From the NCBI RefSeq assembly GCF_006546775.1, contig NZ_VICE01000057.1, positions 1 through 41,250 of the forward strand: a stretch of DNA of 41,250 nucleotides. The letters run 5' to 3'. The position numbers and the translations under genes were made by a program. The DNA is from Marilutibacter aestuarii. GTDB lineage: Bacteria > Pseudomonadota > Gammaproteobacteria > Xanthomonadales > Xanthomonadaceae. The number at the start of each line of letters is the position of its first letter. Position 1 is the stretch's first letter. Of the stretch, positions 24,880-32,278 are shown piece by piece. Under the pieces are notes generated by a model. It did not search any database. It was not told the origin of the DNA and saw nothing but the letters and a program-made list of their open reading frames with translations.

Positions 24880-26997
24880 ATGCCCAAGCGCAAGGACGGG
24901 CCCGCCGTCGATCCCCTGCAGCAAGCCCTCACCGTGCTACCCGGCGTGGGGCCGAAGCTTGCCGAAAAGCTGGCCGTGCGCGGACTGGTCCACGTACAGG
25001 ACCTGTGGTTCCACCTGCCCCGGCAATACGAGGACCGCACCGCGCTGACCCCGATCCGCTCACTGTTGCCCGGCGTGCCGGCACAGGTCGAAGGGCGCGT
25101 AGAGGCGGTGGAGCGCGGGTTTCGGTACCGGCCGATGCTGCGGGTGGCGATCGGCGACGAGGGCCATGGCACGCTGGTGCTGCGCTTCTTCCATTTCCGC
25201 GCCGCGCAGGTGGCCCAGTTCCAGCCGGGCGCCCGCGTGCGCTGCTTCGGCACGCCACGACCGGGCCAGCATGGGCTCGAGATCGTCCATCCCAGCTACC
25301 GCGTGCTCGATCCGCGCGCGGACGATGCCCTTGCCGATCGCCTCGACCCGGTCTATCCGGCGATCGAAGGGGTGGGGCCCGCGTCGCTGCGGCGCCTGAT
25401 CGGACTGGCTTTGGACCGCCTGCCCGACGAAGGCGTGCTCGAGCTGTTGCCGGCGGGCCTGCTCGAACACCTGCACCTGCCGTCGCTTCGCAATGCGTTG
25501 CTGACCGTGCACCGCTCCCCGGCCGACGCCGACCTGCAGGCCCTGTCCGCGGGGACCCACCCGGCGCAGCGGCGGCTGGCGATCGAGGAGCTGCTCGCCC
25601 ACCACCTGAGCCTGCGCCGGCAGCGCCTGGCCCAGCAGGCCCATGCCGCGCCGCCGCTGCGCGAGCGCGCACTGTCGCGGCGCCTGCAGGCGGCCCTGCC
25701 GTTCGAGCTGACCGCCGCGCAGCGTCGGGTCTTCGAACAGATCCGACTCGACCTCGCGCTGCCGCGCCCGATGCTCAGGCTGGTGCAGGGCGACGTCGGC
25801 TCGGGCAAGACCGTGGTCGCGGCGTTGGCGGCGATGCTGGCGGTGGAGGGCGGCAAGCAGGCGGCGCTGATGGCGCCGACCGAGTTGCTGGCCGAGCAGC
25901 ACCTGGCCAACCTGCGCGGCTGGCTCGAGCCCCTCGGGATCCGCGTCGCCTGGCTGGCGGGCAAGGTCACCGGCCGTGCCCGTGGCCGGGTGCTCGAGGA
26001 AGTCGCCTCGGGCGAGGCGCAGGTGGTGGTCGGCACGCATGCGCTCATGCAGGAGGGTGTCGTGTTCCACGACCTCGCGCTGGCGATCGTGGACGAGCAG
26101 CACCGCTTCGGCGTGCACCAGCGCCTGGCCCTGCGCGACAAGGGCGCCGGGGGCGGCGTTGGCCCCGGGGCCATCGTCCCGCACCAGTTGGTGATGACCG
26201 CCACGCCGATCCCGCGCACGCTGGCGATGGCCGCGTACGCCGACCTGGATGTTTCGGCGATCGACGAGCTCCCGCCCGGGCGTACCCCGGTGCAGACCAT
26301 CGTGCTCAGCGCCGAGCGCCGCCCCGAGCTGATCGAGCGCATCCGCGCCGCGTGCGCCGAAGGTCGCCAGGCCTACTGGGTCTGCACCCTGATCGACGAC
26401 AGCGACGAGGTGGTCGCGCAGGCCGCGCAGACCACCTTCGAAGGCCTGTCGAGCCAGTTGCCGGAGCTGCGCGTCGACCTCGTGCACGGTCGCATGAAGG
26501 CTGCCGGCAAGCAGGCGGCCATGCGTGCCTTCAAGGCCGGCGAGACCGACCTGCTGGTGGCGACCACCGTCATCGAGGTCGGCGTCGACGTACCCAACGC
26601 CTCGCTGATGATCATCGAGAACGCCGAGCGCCTCGGCCTCGCCCAGCTCCACCAGTTGCGCGGGCGCGTCGGGCGCGGCAGCGCCGCGTCCAACTGCGTG
26701 CTGCTCTACCAGTCGCCGCTGTCCGCGCTCGCGCGCCAGCGCCTGGAAACGATGCGACAGACGCAGGACGGCTTCGTGATCGCCGAGAAGGACCTCGAAC
26801 TGCGTGGCCCGGGCGAGCTGCTGGGCACGCGCCAGACCGGCATCGCCGGATTCCGCGTCGCCGACCTCGCGCGCGATGCCGACCTGCTCCCGAGCGTGCA
26901 CGAGATCGGCGAGCGGCTGCTGGCCGAATCGCCCGACCTCGCGGGCCGGCTGGTGGAACGCTGGGTGGGCAGCGCCGCGCGCTACGCGGCGGCCTGA
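24880..26997 (+). CDS. recG: ATP-dependent DNA helicase RecG
   Basis: A 705-residue superfamily 2 helicase that remodels stalled replication forks and Holliday junctions. The N-terminal wedge region carries LPGVGPKLAEKLA and LWFHLPRQYEDRT. The Walker A motif is QGDVGSGKTVVA (about residues 302-313), followed by LMAPTELLAEQHLANL and the DEQHRFGVHQR box II typical of RecG. MTATPIPRTLAM, TTVIEVGVDVPNA and QLRGRVGRG follow, then a conserved C-terminal tail (EKDLELRGPGELLGTRQ). The frame opens at 24835, but the ATG at 24880 avoids starting inside the ridA terminator. Confidence 0.97.
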   Translation: MPKRKDGPAVDPLQQALTVLPGVGPKLAEKLAVRGLVHVQDLWFHLPRQYEDRTALTPIRSLLPGVPAQVEGRVEAVERGFRYRPMLRVAIGDEGHGTLVLRFFHFRAAQVAQFQPGARVRCFGTPRPGQHGLEIVHPSYRVLDPRADDALADRLDPVYPAIEGVGPASLRRLIGLALDRLPDEGVLELLPAGLLEHLHLPSLRNALLTVHRSPADADLQALSAGTHPAQRRLAIEELLAHHLSLRRQRLAQQAHAAPPLRERALSRRLQAALPFELTAAQRRVFEQIRLDLALPRPMLRLVQGDVGSGKTVVAALAAMLAVEGGKQAALMAPTELLAEQHLANLRGWLEPLGIRVAWLAGKVTGRARGRVLEEVASGEAQVVVGTHALMQEGVVFHDLALAIVDEQHRFGVHQRLALRDKGAGGGVGPGAIVPHQLVMTATPIPRTLAMAAYADLDVSAIDELPPGRTPVQTIVLSAERRPELIERIRAACAEGRQAYWVCTLIDDSDEVVAQAAQTTFEGLSSQLPELRVDLVHGRMKAAGKQAAMRAFKAGETDLLVATTVIEVGVDVPNASLMIIENAERLGLAQLHQLRGRVGRGSAASNCVLLYQSPLSALARQRLETMRQTQDGFVIAEKDLELRGPGELLGTRQTGIAGFRVADLARDADLLPSVHEIGERLLAESPDLAGRLVERWVGSAARYAAA

Positions 26998-27363
26998 GGA
27001 CGACGGCATCGCCAGGGCCGGTCCCAGGCCTGCGCGACGTGGCGTGCGCCGCGTCGCGGTGCAATGCCCTTCGGTTGATGCCCCTGGGGCTTCTACTCGT
27101 CATCCCGGCGAAGTCCGGGCTCCAGGCTTTCGTCGAGGCAATGGAGTTGATCCATGGCGCGGTAGTCCGGTCAAGCCGTGAGCAGGAGCACCCCCTCCCA
27201 ACTTCCCCTGCCGCATTGCCGCAAGCGGAGGGGAAAAGTGCGGGCGCCCAGTGCCCTGGCTCCCAGTTCTCGCTTCTCACCTCTCACTTCTCGTTACTCG
27301 CATCGCAGGATGGTTAGCGCGAAGCAGAACCCATCGTTCGTCGCGCGGACGGCGCGGGGTGAT
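26998..27363. other. Intergenic region between recG and the CadC-like gene
   Basis: 366 bp lie between two convergent genes with no credible gene. It holds a REP-like imperfect palindrome, GTCATCCCGGCGAAGTCCGG (starting near 27099), and a bulged hairpin (left arm TTCCCCTGCCGC from 27203, right arm GCGGAGGGGAA ending at 27235) followed by AAG. A low-complexity CTCACCTCTCACTTCTC stretch lies at about 27275-27300. No clear U-tract terminator for recG is seen. Confidence 0.6.
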
Positions 27364-29733
27364 CTAGAGCAGTGGTTCGGTGTCGATGTCGCGTTCGCCG
27401 CGCAGGAATTCCAGTTGTGTCCGGGCGCTGGTGGCCATGGCCGGCTCTCCGAGCCGCTGGTAAAGGGTGAAGGCCATCCAGGCGACGCCGTAGTCCGAGC
27501 GCGCGAAGGTGTCGAGATCGCCAAGTATGGCGGCGGCTCCGTCGCCTTGGCCATGCTCGGCGAGCAGGCGCGAGCGCAGCAGGCCGGCTTCGACGCGCAT
27601 CTTGGGGCTGCCGTCGCGCTCGGCGAGTGCCGCCGCCTCCGCGGCGGCCTCCAGCGCGCGTTCCATCTCCCCGTTGGTCTGGTGGATCAAGGCCCGGACG
27701 ATCGAAAGCTGGACCGCCGACGACACCGGGCCATCCTCGCCGCGTGCCTCGGCGGCGCGTTCCAGGCGGGATTGCCATGCCGTCGCGGTGCCGGAATCCC
27801 CGGTCCGCAGCGCCGCCTGGATGGCGGCCAGGGCGAGTCCGTCGCTGATGTCCTGGTCGTCGGTAGACAGGCTTTCGCGGGCCAGGGTGGCCGCTTCCCC
27901 GGTCCGGCCCTGCGCGACCCGCAGGCGAATCCCGAGCTCCTGGAGGATGGCCTGGAGGTCGTCGCGATCCAGCGCGTCCAGCCCGGCGATGATCGCAGCG
28001 GCCGCGTCCAAGTGTCCGTTGGCGAGCTCCACGCGGGCCTCGACGACGCGGATCCGGGAGGCAAGGTAGGCGTCTTCGATCCGCTCGATGCCCGCCGCGG
28101 CCTGTTCGATCGAGCGCACGGCCTCCGCCGGCTGCACCGTGGTGAGCTGCGCTTCGGCCTTGGCCATCAGCGTCGCGGCGAGGTAGTCGCGGACGTCGAA
28201 GCGTTCGAACACCGCGATCGACTGGTCGAACTCCTGCAGGGCTTGCGGATAGTGCCCGCGCAGCAGTTCGATGCGGCCCAGGTTGGCGCCGACAGTCGCC
28301 GCTTCGACGTAGTCGCCCGAGCGTTGCATGGCGACCCGCGCCAGGCCCATGTCGCGGATGGCCGCCTCCATGTGGCGCTGCTGGACGCGGGCCACGCCGC
28401 GGCCGTTGTAGGCGTTGCCGAGCAGGGCGGGATCCTCGATCCCGTTGCCTTCGGTTGACTCCAGCACGTCGAGCGCCTGCGTGTAGTGCGCTTCCGCCGC
28501 CGCGAAGGACTGGCGGCGGATGGCGATCGCGCCCTGGCCCATCAACGCCTTGGCACGGATTTCCGGGGCAGGCGGGGACGGCAGGGCGAGGATGCGCGAG
28601 AAGAGGCGTTCGGCCTGGTCCATCCGGCCGGCGCGGTATTCCAGTTGCCCTTCGCGGACCAGCAGCCTGGGATCGGCGCGCTGCTCCGGTGGCGCGGCTT
28701 CGATCAGATCCCGCGCCGCGGCCAGCTGTCCCGCCAGCAGTTCCGCGTCGATGCGTTGGACCCGTTCGGTCAGCGGGCTGGGCGCGTCGCCGTCGCCGGC
28801 GTCGTGATGACCGCTTCGCTTGAGCCAGGAATCGCTGGCCGACGCTGCGGCGGCCAAGGGCGAGTCTGCCTGCGCCACGATCGATTGCCCGGCGTCGCCA
28901 TCGAGGATGTCCAGGCGTACGCGCCAGCCCTGCGCGTCCTGGGTCGCCTGCGGCAGCACGATCCGCCGCGCGCCGCTGGCGGCCTGCAGGCGGGCCAGGT
29001 CGCCGTCCCCCACCGCGTCGTCGAACTGGACGCTCAGGTGAAGGGTCTGGTCGCTGGGCAGGACCTTCAGGCCGGCGCGCCGGAGGCGGTTGGCGATGTA
29101 CTCCATTGCGCCCAGCCGCACCCAGCCGGTCTCGCCGCCGGCCGGGGTCACCCGCACCGGCAGGACCAGGGTCGTATCGTCCGGCGGCACCGGGACCTGC
29201 CGGCCCTGCCAGTGCCGCAAGCCCATGGCGGCTGCGGCGATTACGACCAGGAGGACCACGGCGACTACGAGCCGCCAACGCGGGCGCCTGGCGCTTGCCT
29301 GTGCCGGTGGCGATGGCGATGGCGATGGCGATGGCGGAGCGTCCGGGACGGCTGGCACCGGGGAAGCCTCGCCGGCCTTCATGCGCGCGTCGTCGGCGCG
29401 TCCGGTGTCGTCGTGCAGCGCCTCCGTCGCCGCCACCCACTGGTAGCCAAAGCGCGGCACCGTGCGGATCATCGCCTGCCGGTTCCCGGTGTCGCCCAGT
29501 CGCTTGCGCGCGCGCAGGAGGGTCTGTGCGACGACGGTATCGCTGACCTCCACCCGGCCCCAGACCGCCGCGATCAGTTCGTCACGGCCCACAGCGCGCT
29601 CGCGATGGGCGATCAGGTAGATGAGGCAGTCGAGTGACTTGGGTGGCAGGGACAGGGGTTCGCCGCCCCGGGAGAGCTCCCGTGACGCCGGATCCAGTTC
29701 GAATTCGCCAAACCGGTAGCGCGGTAGGCGCAT
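27364..29733 (-). CDS. CadC/ToxR-type membrane-anchored regulator with helical-repeat C-terminal domain
   Basis: A 789-residue one-component regulator. Residues 1-100 form an OmpR/PhoB-type winged helix (YRFGEFELDPASREL, RDELIAAVWGRVEVSD, RKRLGDTG, IRTVPRFGYQWVA). A Pro/Ser linker (about 134-142) encoded by a hexanucleotide repeat precedes a single membrane helix (about 153-173, WRLVVAVVLLVVIAAAAMGL). The remaining 600 residues lie outside the inner membrane. They are Ala/Arg-rich and helical, with TPR-like pieces such as FAAAEAHYTQALDVLES and LLRGHYPQALQEFDQSIA. There is no receiver domain. It starts 76 bp after the I42 inhibitor gene on the same strand and may control that cluster; this is inferred from position only. 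No clear terminator follows. Confidence 0.88.
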   Translation of the reverse strand: MRLPRYRFGEFELDPASRELSRGGEPLSLPPKSLDCLIYLIAHRERAVGRDELIAAVWGRVEVSDTVVAQTLLRARKRLGDTGNRQAMIRTVPRFGYQWVAATEALHDDTGRADDARMKAGEASPVPAVPDAPPSPSPSPSPPAQASARRPRWRLVVAVVLLVVIAAAAMGLRHWQGRQVPVPPDDTTLVLPVRVTPAGGETGWVRLGAMEYIANRLRRAGLKVLPSDQTLHLSVQFDDAVGDGDLARLQAASGARRIVLPQATQDAQGWRVRLDILDGDAGQSIVAQADSPLAAAASASDSWLKRSGHHDAGDGDAPSPLTERVQRIDAELLAGQLAAARDLIEAAPPEQRADPRLLVREGQLEYRAGRMDQAERLFSRILALPSPPAPEIRAKALMGQGAIAIRRQSFAAAEAHYTQALDVLESTEGNGIEDPALLGNAYNGRGVARVQQRHMEAAIRDMGLARVAMQRSGDYVEAATVGANLGRIELLRGHYPQALQEFDQSIAVFERFDVRDYLAATLMAKAEAQLTTVQPAEAVRSIEQAAAGIERIEDAYLASRIRVVEARVELANGHLDAAAAIIAGLDALDRDDLQAILQELGIRLRVAQGRTGEAATLARESLSTDDQDISDGLALAAIQAALRTGDSGTATAWQSRLERAAEARGEDGPVSSAVQLSIVRALIHQTNGEMERALEAAAEAAALAERDGSPKMRVEAGLLRSRLLAEHGQGDGAAAILGDLDTFARSDYGVAWMAFTLYQRLGEPAMATSARTQLEFLRGERDIDTEPLL
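29309..29332. repeat. Hexanucleotide tandem repeat (GGCGAT)4
   Basis: Four perfect GGCGAT units, with a degenerate unit on each side, lie inside the CadC-like gene. On the coding strand they encode a Ser-Pro run in the linker before the membrane helix. Because the unit is 6 bp, gain or loss of units changes linker length without shifting frame. Confidence 0.85.
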
Positions 29734-29809
29734 GCGGAGGACCTGCCTTCTACTTCGTCCCGACTACCCCACGCATTCGGGTGGACCGATACTAAGCGAT
29801 CCCGCCGGC

Positions 29810-30358
29810 TCATGCCCCGTCGGAGGCGGGCGCGGGCGCGATGATGTCGATGACGAAGCGCGCGCGTCGAGTGGGCGCCATCGTGGCGGCCCAGTCGCGA
29901 CGGGACACGAAGTCCAGCACGATGCGGCCCGGACCCACGGCCCGCAGGCGCCAGGTCTGGGTGTCGCCCCCGGCACGTGGTGCCCCGGACGGAAAGGGGG
30001 CGAGGCCGGGATCGGCCTCCATGTCCAGCAAGGGCGGGACGCTGCCCTCCAGCTCCCAGGCATGGCCGGTCGCGGGGCTTGCCGGCAGGTGGATGCGCAC
30101 CGCCTGGCCGACCACCAGGTTGACTGGCGTGTCCTCGTCGGTCGACCGTATGTCCAGGTCCCGCATGGTCTGCAGTGTCCACTGGCCGAACATCGCATGG
30201 TCCGGGCGACAGGGAGGCATGCAACCGCCGACTGTCATCCGGGCGGTGGCGTCGACAGCGCGGGAATCGGTACCGGTATGGGAGGCGTCCTGCGTGCCAT
30301 CGCAGGCGATCAGGCCGGCGAGCAGCGCCAGCGACAGTATCGGGGTCGGAATGCGAAT
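29810..30358 (-). CDS. Chagasin-like (I42) protease-inhibitor lipoprotein
   Basis: A 182-residue predicted lipoprotein. If translation begins at ATT (rc of 30356-30358), the product opens with IRIPTPILSLALLAGLIACD, a compact signal peptide with lipobox LIAC and Cys19. GGAGA stands about 7 bases before this ATT; no ATG, GTG or TTG lies in frame between it and the signal peptide. The next upstream choice is a GTG at 30413-30415. The mature part has the three chagasin loops: SPATGHAWEL (about 94-103, NPTTGxxW-like), a Gly-rich segment with GGDTQTWRLRAVGPG (about 130-144), and SRRDWAA (RPW-like). Chagasins inhibit papain-type cysteine proteases; whether this one acts on the adjacent subtilisin is unknown. 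The frame stays open to 31756, but that is a shadow of the protease gene. Confidence 0.78.
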   Translation of the reverse strand: MRIPTPILSLALLAGLIACDGTQDASHTGTDSRAVDATARMTVGGCMPPCRPDHAMFGQWTLQTMRDLDIRSTDEDTPVNLVVGQAVRIHLPASPATGHAWELEGSVPPLLDMEADPGLAPFPSGAPRAGGDTQTWRLRAVGPGRIVLDFVSRRDWAATMAPTRRARFVIDIIAPAPASDGA

Positions 30359-30377
30359 GACACGTCTCCGGTGCAGA

Positions 30378-30406
30378 GACCGGCCGGGGCGTACCCCCGG
30401 CCGGTC
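30378..30406 (-). other. Strong hairpin between the S8 protease and I42 inhibitor genes
   Basis: GACCGGCCGGGG (30378-30389) and CCCCGGCCGGTC (30395-30406) form a perfect 12-bp stem with a 5-base loop in a 68-bp intergenic gap. No T-run follows on the minus strand. It could protect the upstream mRNA end, attenuate, or affect inhibitor translation. Confidence 0.65.
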
Positions 30407-30426
30407 ATGGCTCACGACAGGCTGGC

Positions 30427-32211
30427 TCAGCGCACCGTGGCGCGGACCAGGGCGCCCGCGGTGGCGGCCGCGGCGCTGACCTTCAGGAAGTAGCGACCCG
30501 CGGCGGGTGCGGTGATGGTGATGGTCTGGTTGGTGCCTGGACGGGTGGACGCGCCCACGTTCGAGCTCGCGAACGGCTCCGCTTCGTATTGCGCATACGT
30601 GCGAAGCGTGCCGCGGCCTCCGTAGGTCAACAGATCCAGCCGCGAGGCGCCCTCCGGAACCTCGATCACGAAGATCTGCTCGTCGCCGGCCGCCAGCGGT
30701 GGCATCGACGCCGCCACGCCGCTCGTCAGCGAAATGCCTTCGATCGGCTCGCCCAAACTGGCGGCGCGTTCCACTGCCGCGCTCGCATCGAGGATGCCCG
30801 AACCCAGCGGACGGTTCACGGTGACCGGGAACGGCCGCGCCGATGCCACCAGCAGGCCTTCCAGCTGCGCGGGGGTCAGCGGCCGCGGTGCGACCGCCTG
30901 CATGAGCGCGGCGACGCCGGCCACGTGCGGTGCGGCCATCGAGGTGCCGACCATGCCCACGTATTGCGGATTGCCGGGGACCGTCGTGCCGTCGTTGTGG
31001 GTCGACCAGATGTAGCCGTTCGGCACGCCTTCGGCGCCGTTTCCGCCGGGCGCCGCCAGGTCGATCGAGGCGCCGTAGTTCGAGTAGCTCGCGCGCTGGC
31101 CGGTGTAACCGGTCGCACCGACCGTCACCACGTTCTGGCAACTGGCCGGCGAGTGCAGGCTGGCATCGCTGTTGTCGTTGCCGGCCGCGACGACCACGGT
31201 GGCGCCGAGCGAGACGGCAGTGTTGATCGCATCCTGCATGACCTGCGGGCAGGCCTTGGCGGCGCCGAGGCTGAGGTTGAGGACTTCGGCGGGGTTGGCG
31301 TTGTCGGCAACGCCGTCGACATGTCCACCAGCTGCCCAGACGATCGCATCGGATACGTCGGAATCGAACCCGCCGCAGCGGCCCAGCACGCGAATCGGGA
31401 CGACCTTGGCGTCGGGGGCGACACCGGCGCCTCCGATGCCGTTGTCGGTCACTTCGGCGATGGTGCCGGCGACATGGGTGCCGTGCCAGTTGCTGTTGCG
31501 GGCGGAGGAGCCCGTGCCGCACTCGCCGGCGGCGTTCCAGTTGCCCAGGTCCCAGCCGCCCGGCTCGCGCGCATCGGTGTCGCGGCGTGAGATGAAGGCA
31601 TCGGTGATGAAGTCGTAGCCCGGCAGGACGTTGGCGTCCAGGTCGGGGTGGGCGGTGATGCCCGTATCGATCACAGCGACCACGAGGCCGGCGCCGGTGC
31701 TCGAGTCCCAGGCGCCCGTCACGCGGGCACCGCCGTTGCCGGCAGCGTAGTGCCACGCCTGGTGGCTGGCCAGCACCGGATCATTCGGCAAGGCGTCGGG
31801 GTACACGCGACCGTCGACGGCGACGTACTCGACGTTCGGGTCGGCGGCGATCGACTTCATCAGGGCCTGCGCCTCGGTGCGCGACAGGCGCTTGGATGCG
31901 CCGACCACGTGCATGCCGCGGGCGGTGGCGCGCAGCGTCTGCATGCGCAGCCCGGCACTCCGGCCATTGGCGTTGGCCGTGTTGGGCGAGAGGTGCGGCC
32001 GGGCGCGGCTGACGGCCGCATCGAGGGACTGCTGGCGGGTCGCGGCACGCGCGCGCGCGCTGCTGCCGTGCTTGTACTTGACGATGAAGCGTGGCGTGTC
32101 CGACAGCGCGGCGTCGTCGAGCGAAGCGTAGTCGACGCGGGCGCCGGCGGCAGTCGCCGGCGCGCACAGGCCGGCGAGGATAAGGCTGAGAATGCTCTTG
32201 TGGATGTTCAT
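30427..32211 (-). CDS. Secreted subtilisin-type (S8) serine protease
   Basis: A 594-residue secreted protease. A signal peptide (SILSLILAGLCAPATAAG, residues 6-23) is followed by a propeptide resembling inhibitor I9 (RFIVKYKHGS from 41; ADPNVEYVAVDGRVYP near 123-138). The catalytic triad is Asp182 (AVIDTGITAHPDL), His243 (NWHGTHVAGTIAE) and Ser424 (GTSMAAPHVAG), with oxyanion Asn345 (VVAAGNDNSD). Four cysteines in the catalytic domain (231, 279, 321, 358) suggest disulfides. The tail (about 505-590) resembles a PPC domain, which is often removed on maturation. The frame extends to 32460, but the signal peptide fixes the ATG at 32209-32211. It lies 67 bp downstream of the autotransporter gene and upstream of the I42 gene, in probable co-transcription. 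Confidence 0.93.
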   Translation of the reverse strand: MNIHKSILSLILAGLCAPATAAGARVDYASLDDAALSDTPRFIVKYKHGSSARARAATRQQSLDAAVSRARPHLSPNTANANGRSAGLRMQTLRATARGMHVVGASKRLSRTEAQALMKSIAADPNVEYVAVDGRVYPDALPNDPVLASHQAWHYAAGNGGARVTGAWDSSTGAGLVVAVIDTGITAHPDLDANVLPGYDFITDAFISRRDTDAREPGGWDLGNWNAAGECGTGSSARNSNWHGTHVAGTIAEVTDNGIGGAGVAPDAKVVPIRVLGRCGGFDSDVSDAIVWAAGGHVDGVADNANPAEVLNLSLGAAKACPQVMQDAINTAVSLGATVVVAAGNDNSDASLHSPASCQNVVTVGATGYTGQRASYSNYGASIDLAAPGGNGAEGVPNGYIWSTHNDGTTVPGNPQYVGMVGTSMAAPHVAGVAALMQAVAPRPLTPAQLEGLLVASARPFPVTVNRPLGSGILDASAAVERAASLGEPIEGISLTSGVAASMPPLAAGDEQIFVIEVPEGASRLDLLTYGGRGTLRTYAQYEAEPFASSNVGASTRPGTNQTITITAPAAGRYFLKVSAAAATAGALVRATVR

Positions 32212-32242
32212 GATGGGATTCCGAAAGGATGTTCCGTAGGAA

Positions 32243-32269
32243 CCGGGGCGCACGCGCGGTGCGCCCCGG
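32243..32269 (-). other. Strong hairpin between the autotransporter and S8 protease genes
   Basis: CCGGGGCGCAC (32243-32253) and GTGCGCCCCGG (32259-32269) form a perfect 11-bp stem with a 5-base loop, starting 10 bp after the autotransporter stop. On the minus strand it is followed by TTCCTACGG, not a T-run, so it is not a standard terminator. Confidence 0.65.
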
Positions 32270-32278
32270 GGCCAGATG

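Noticed and set aside
29810-31756. Long N-terminal extension of the inhibitor gene through the protease gene
   Set aside because: The extension is out-of-frame protease sequence. The signal peptide and lipobox mark the true start near 30358.
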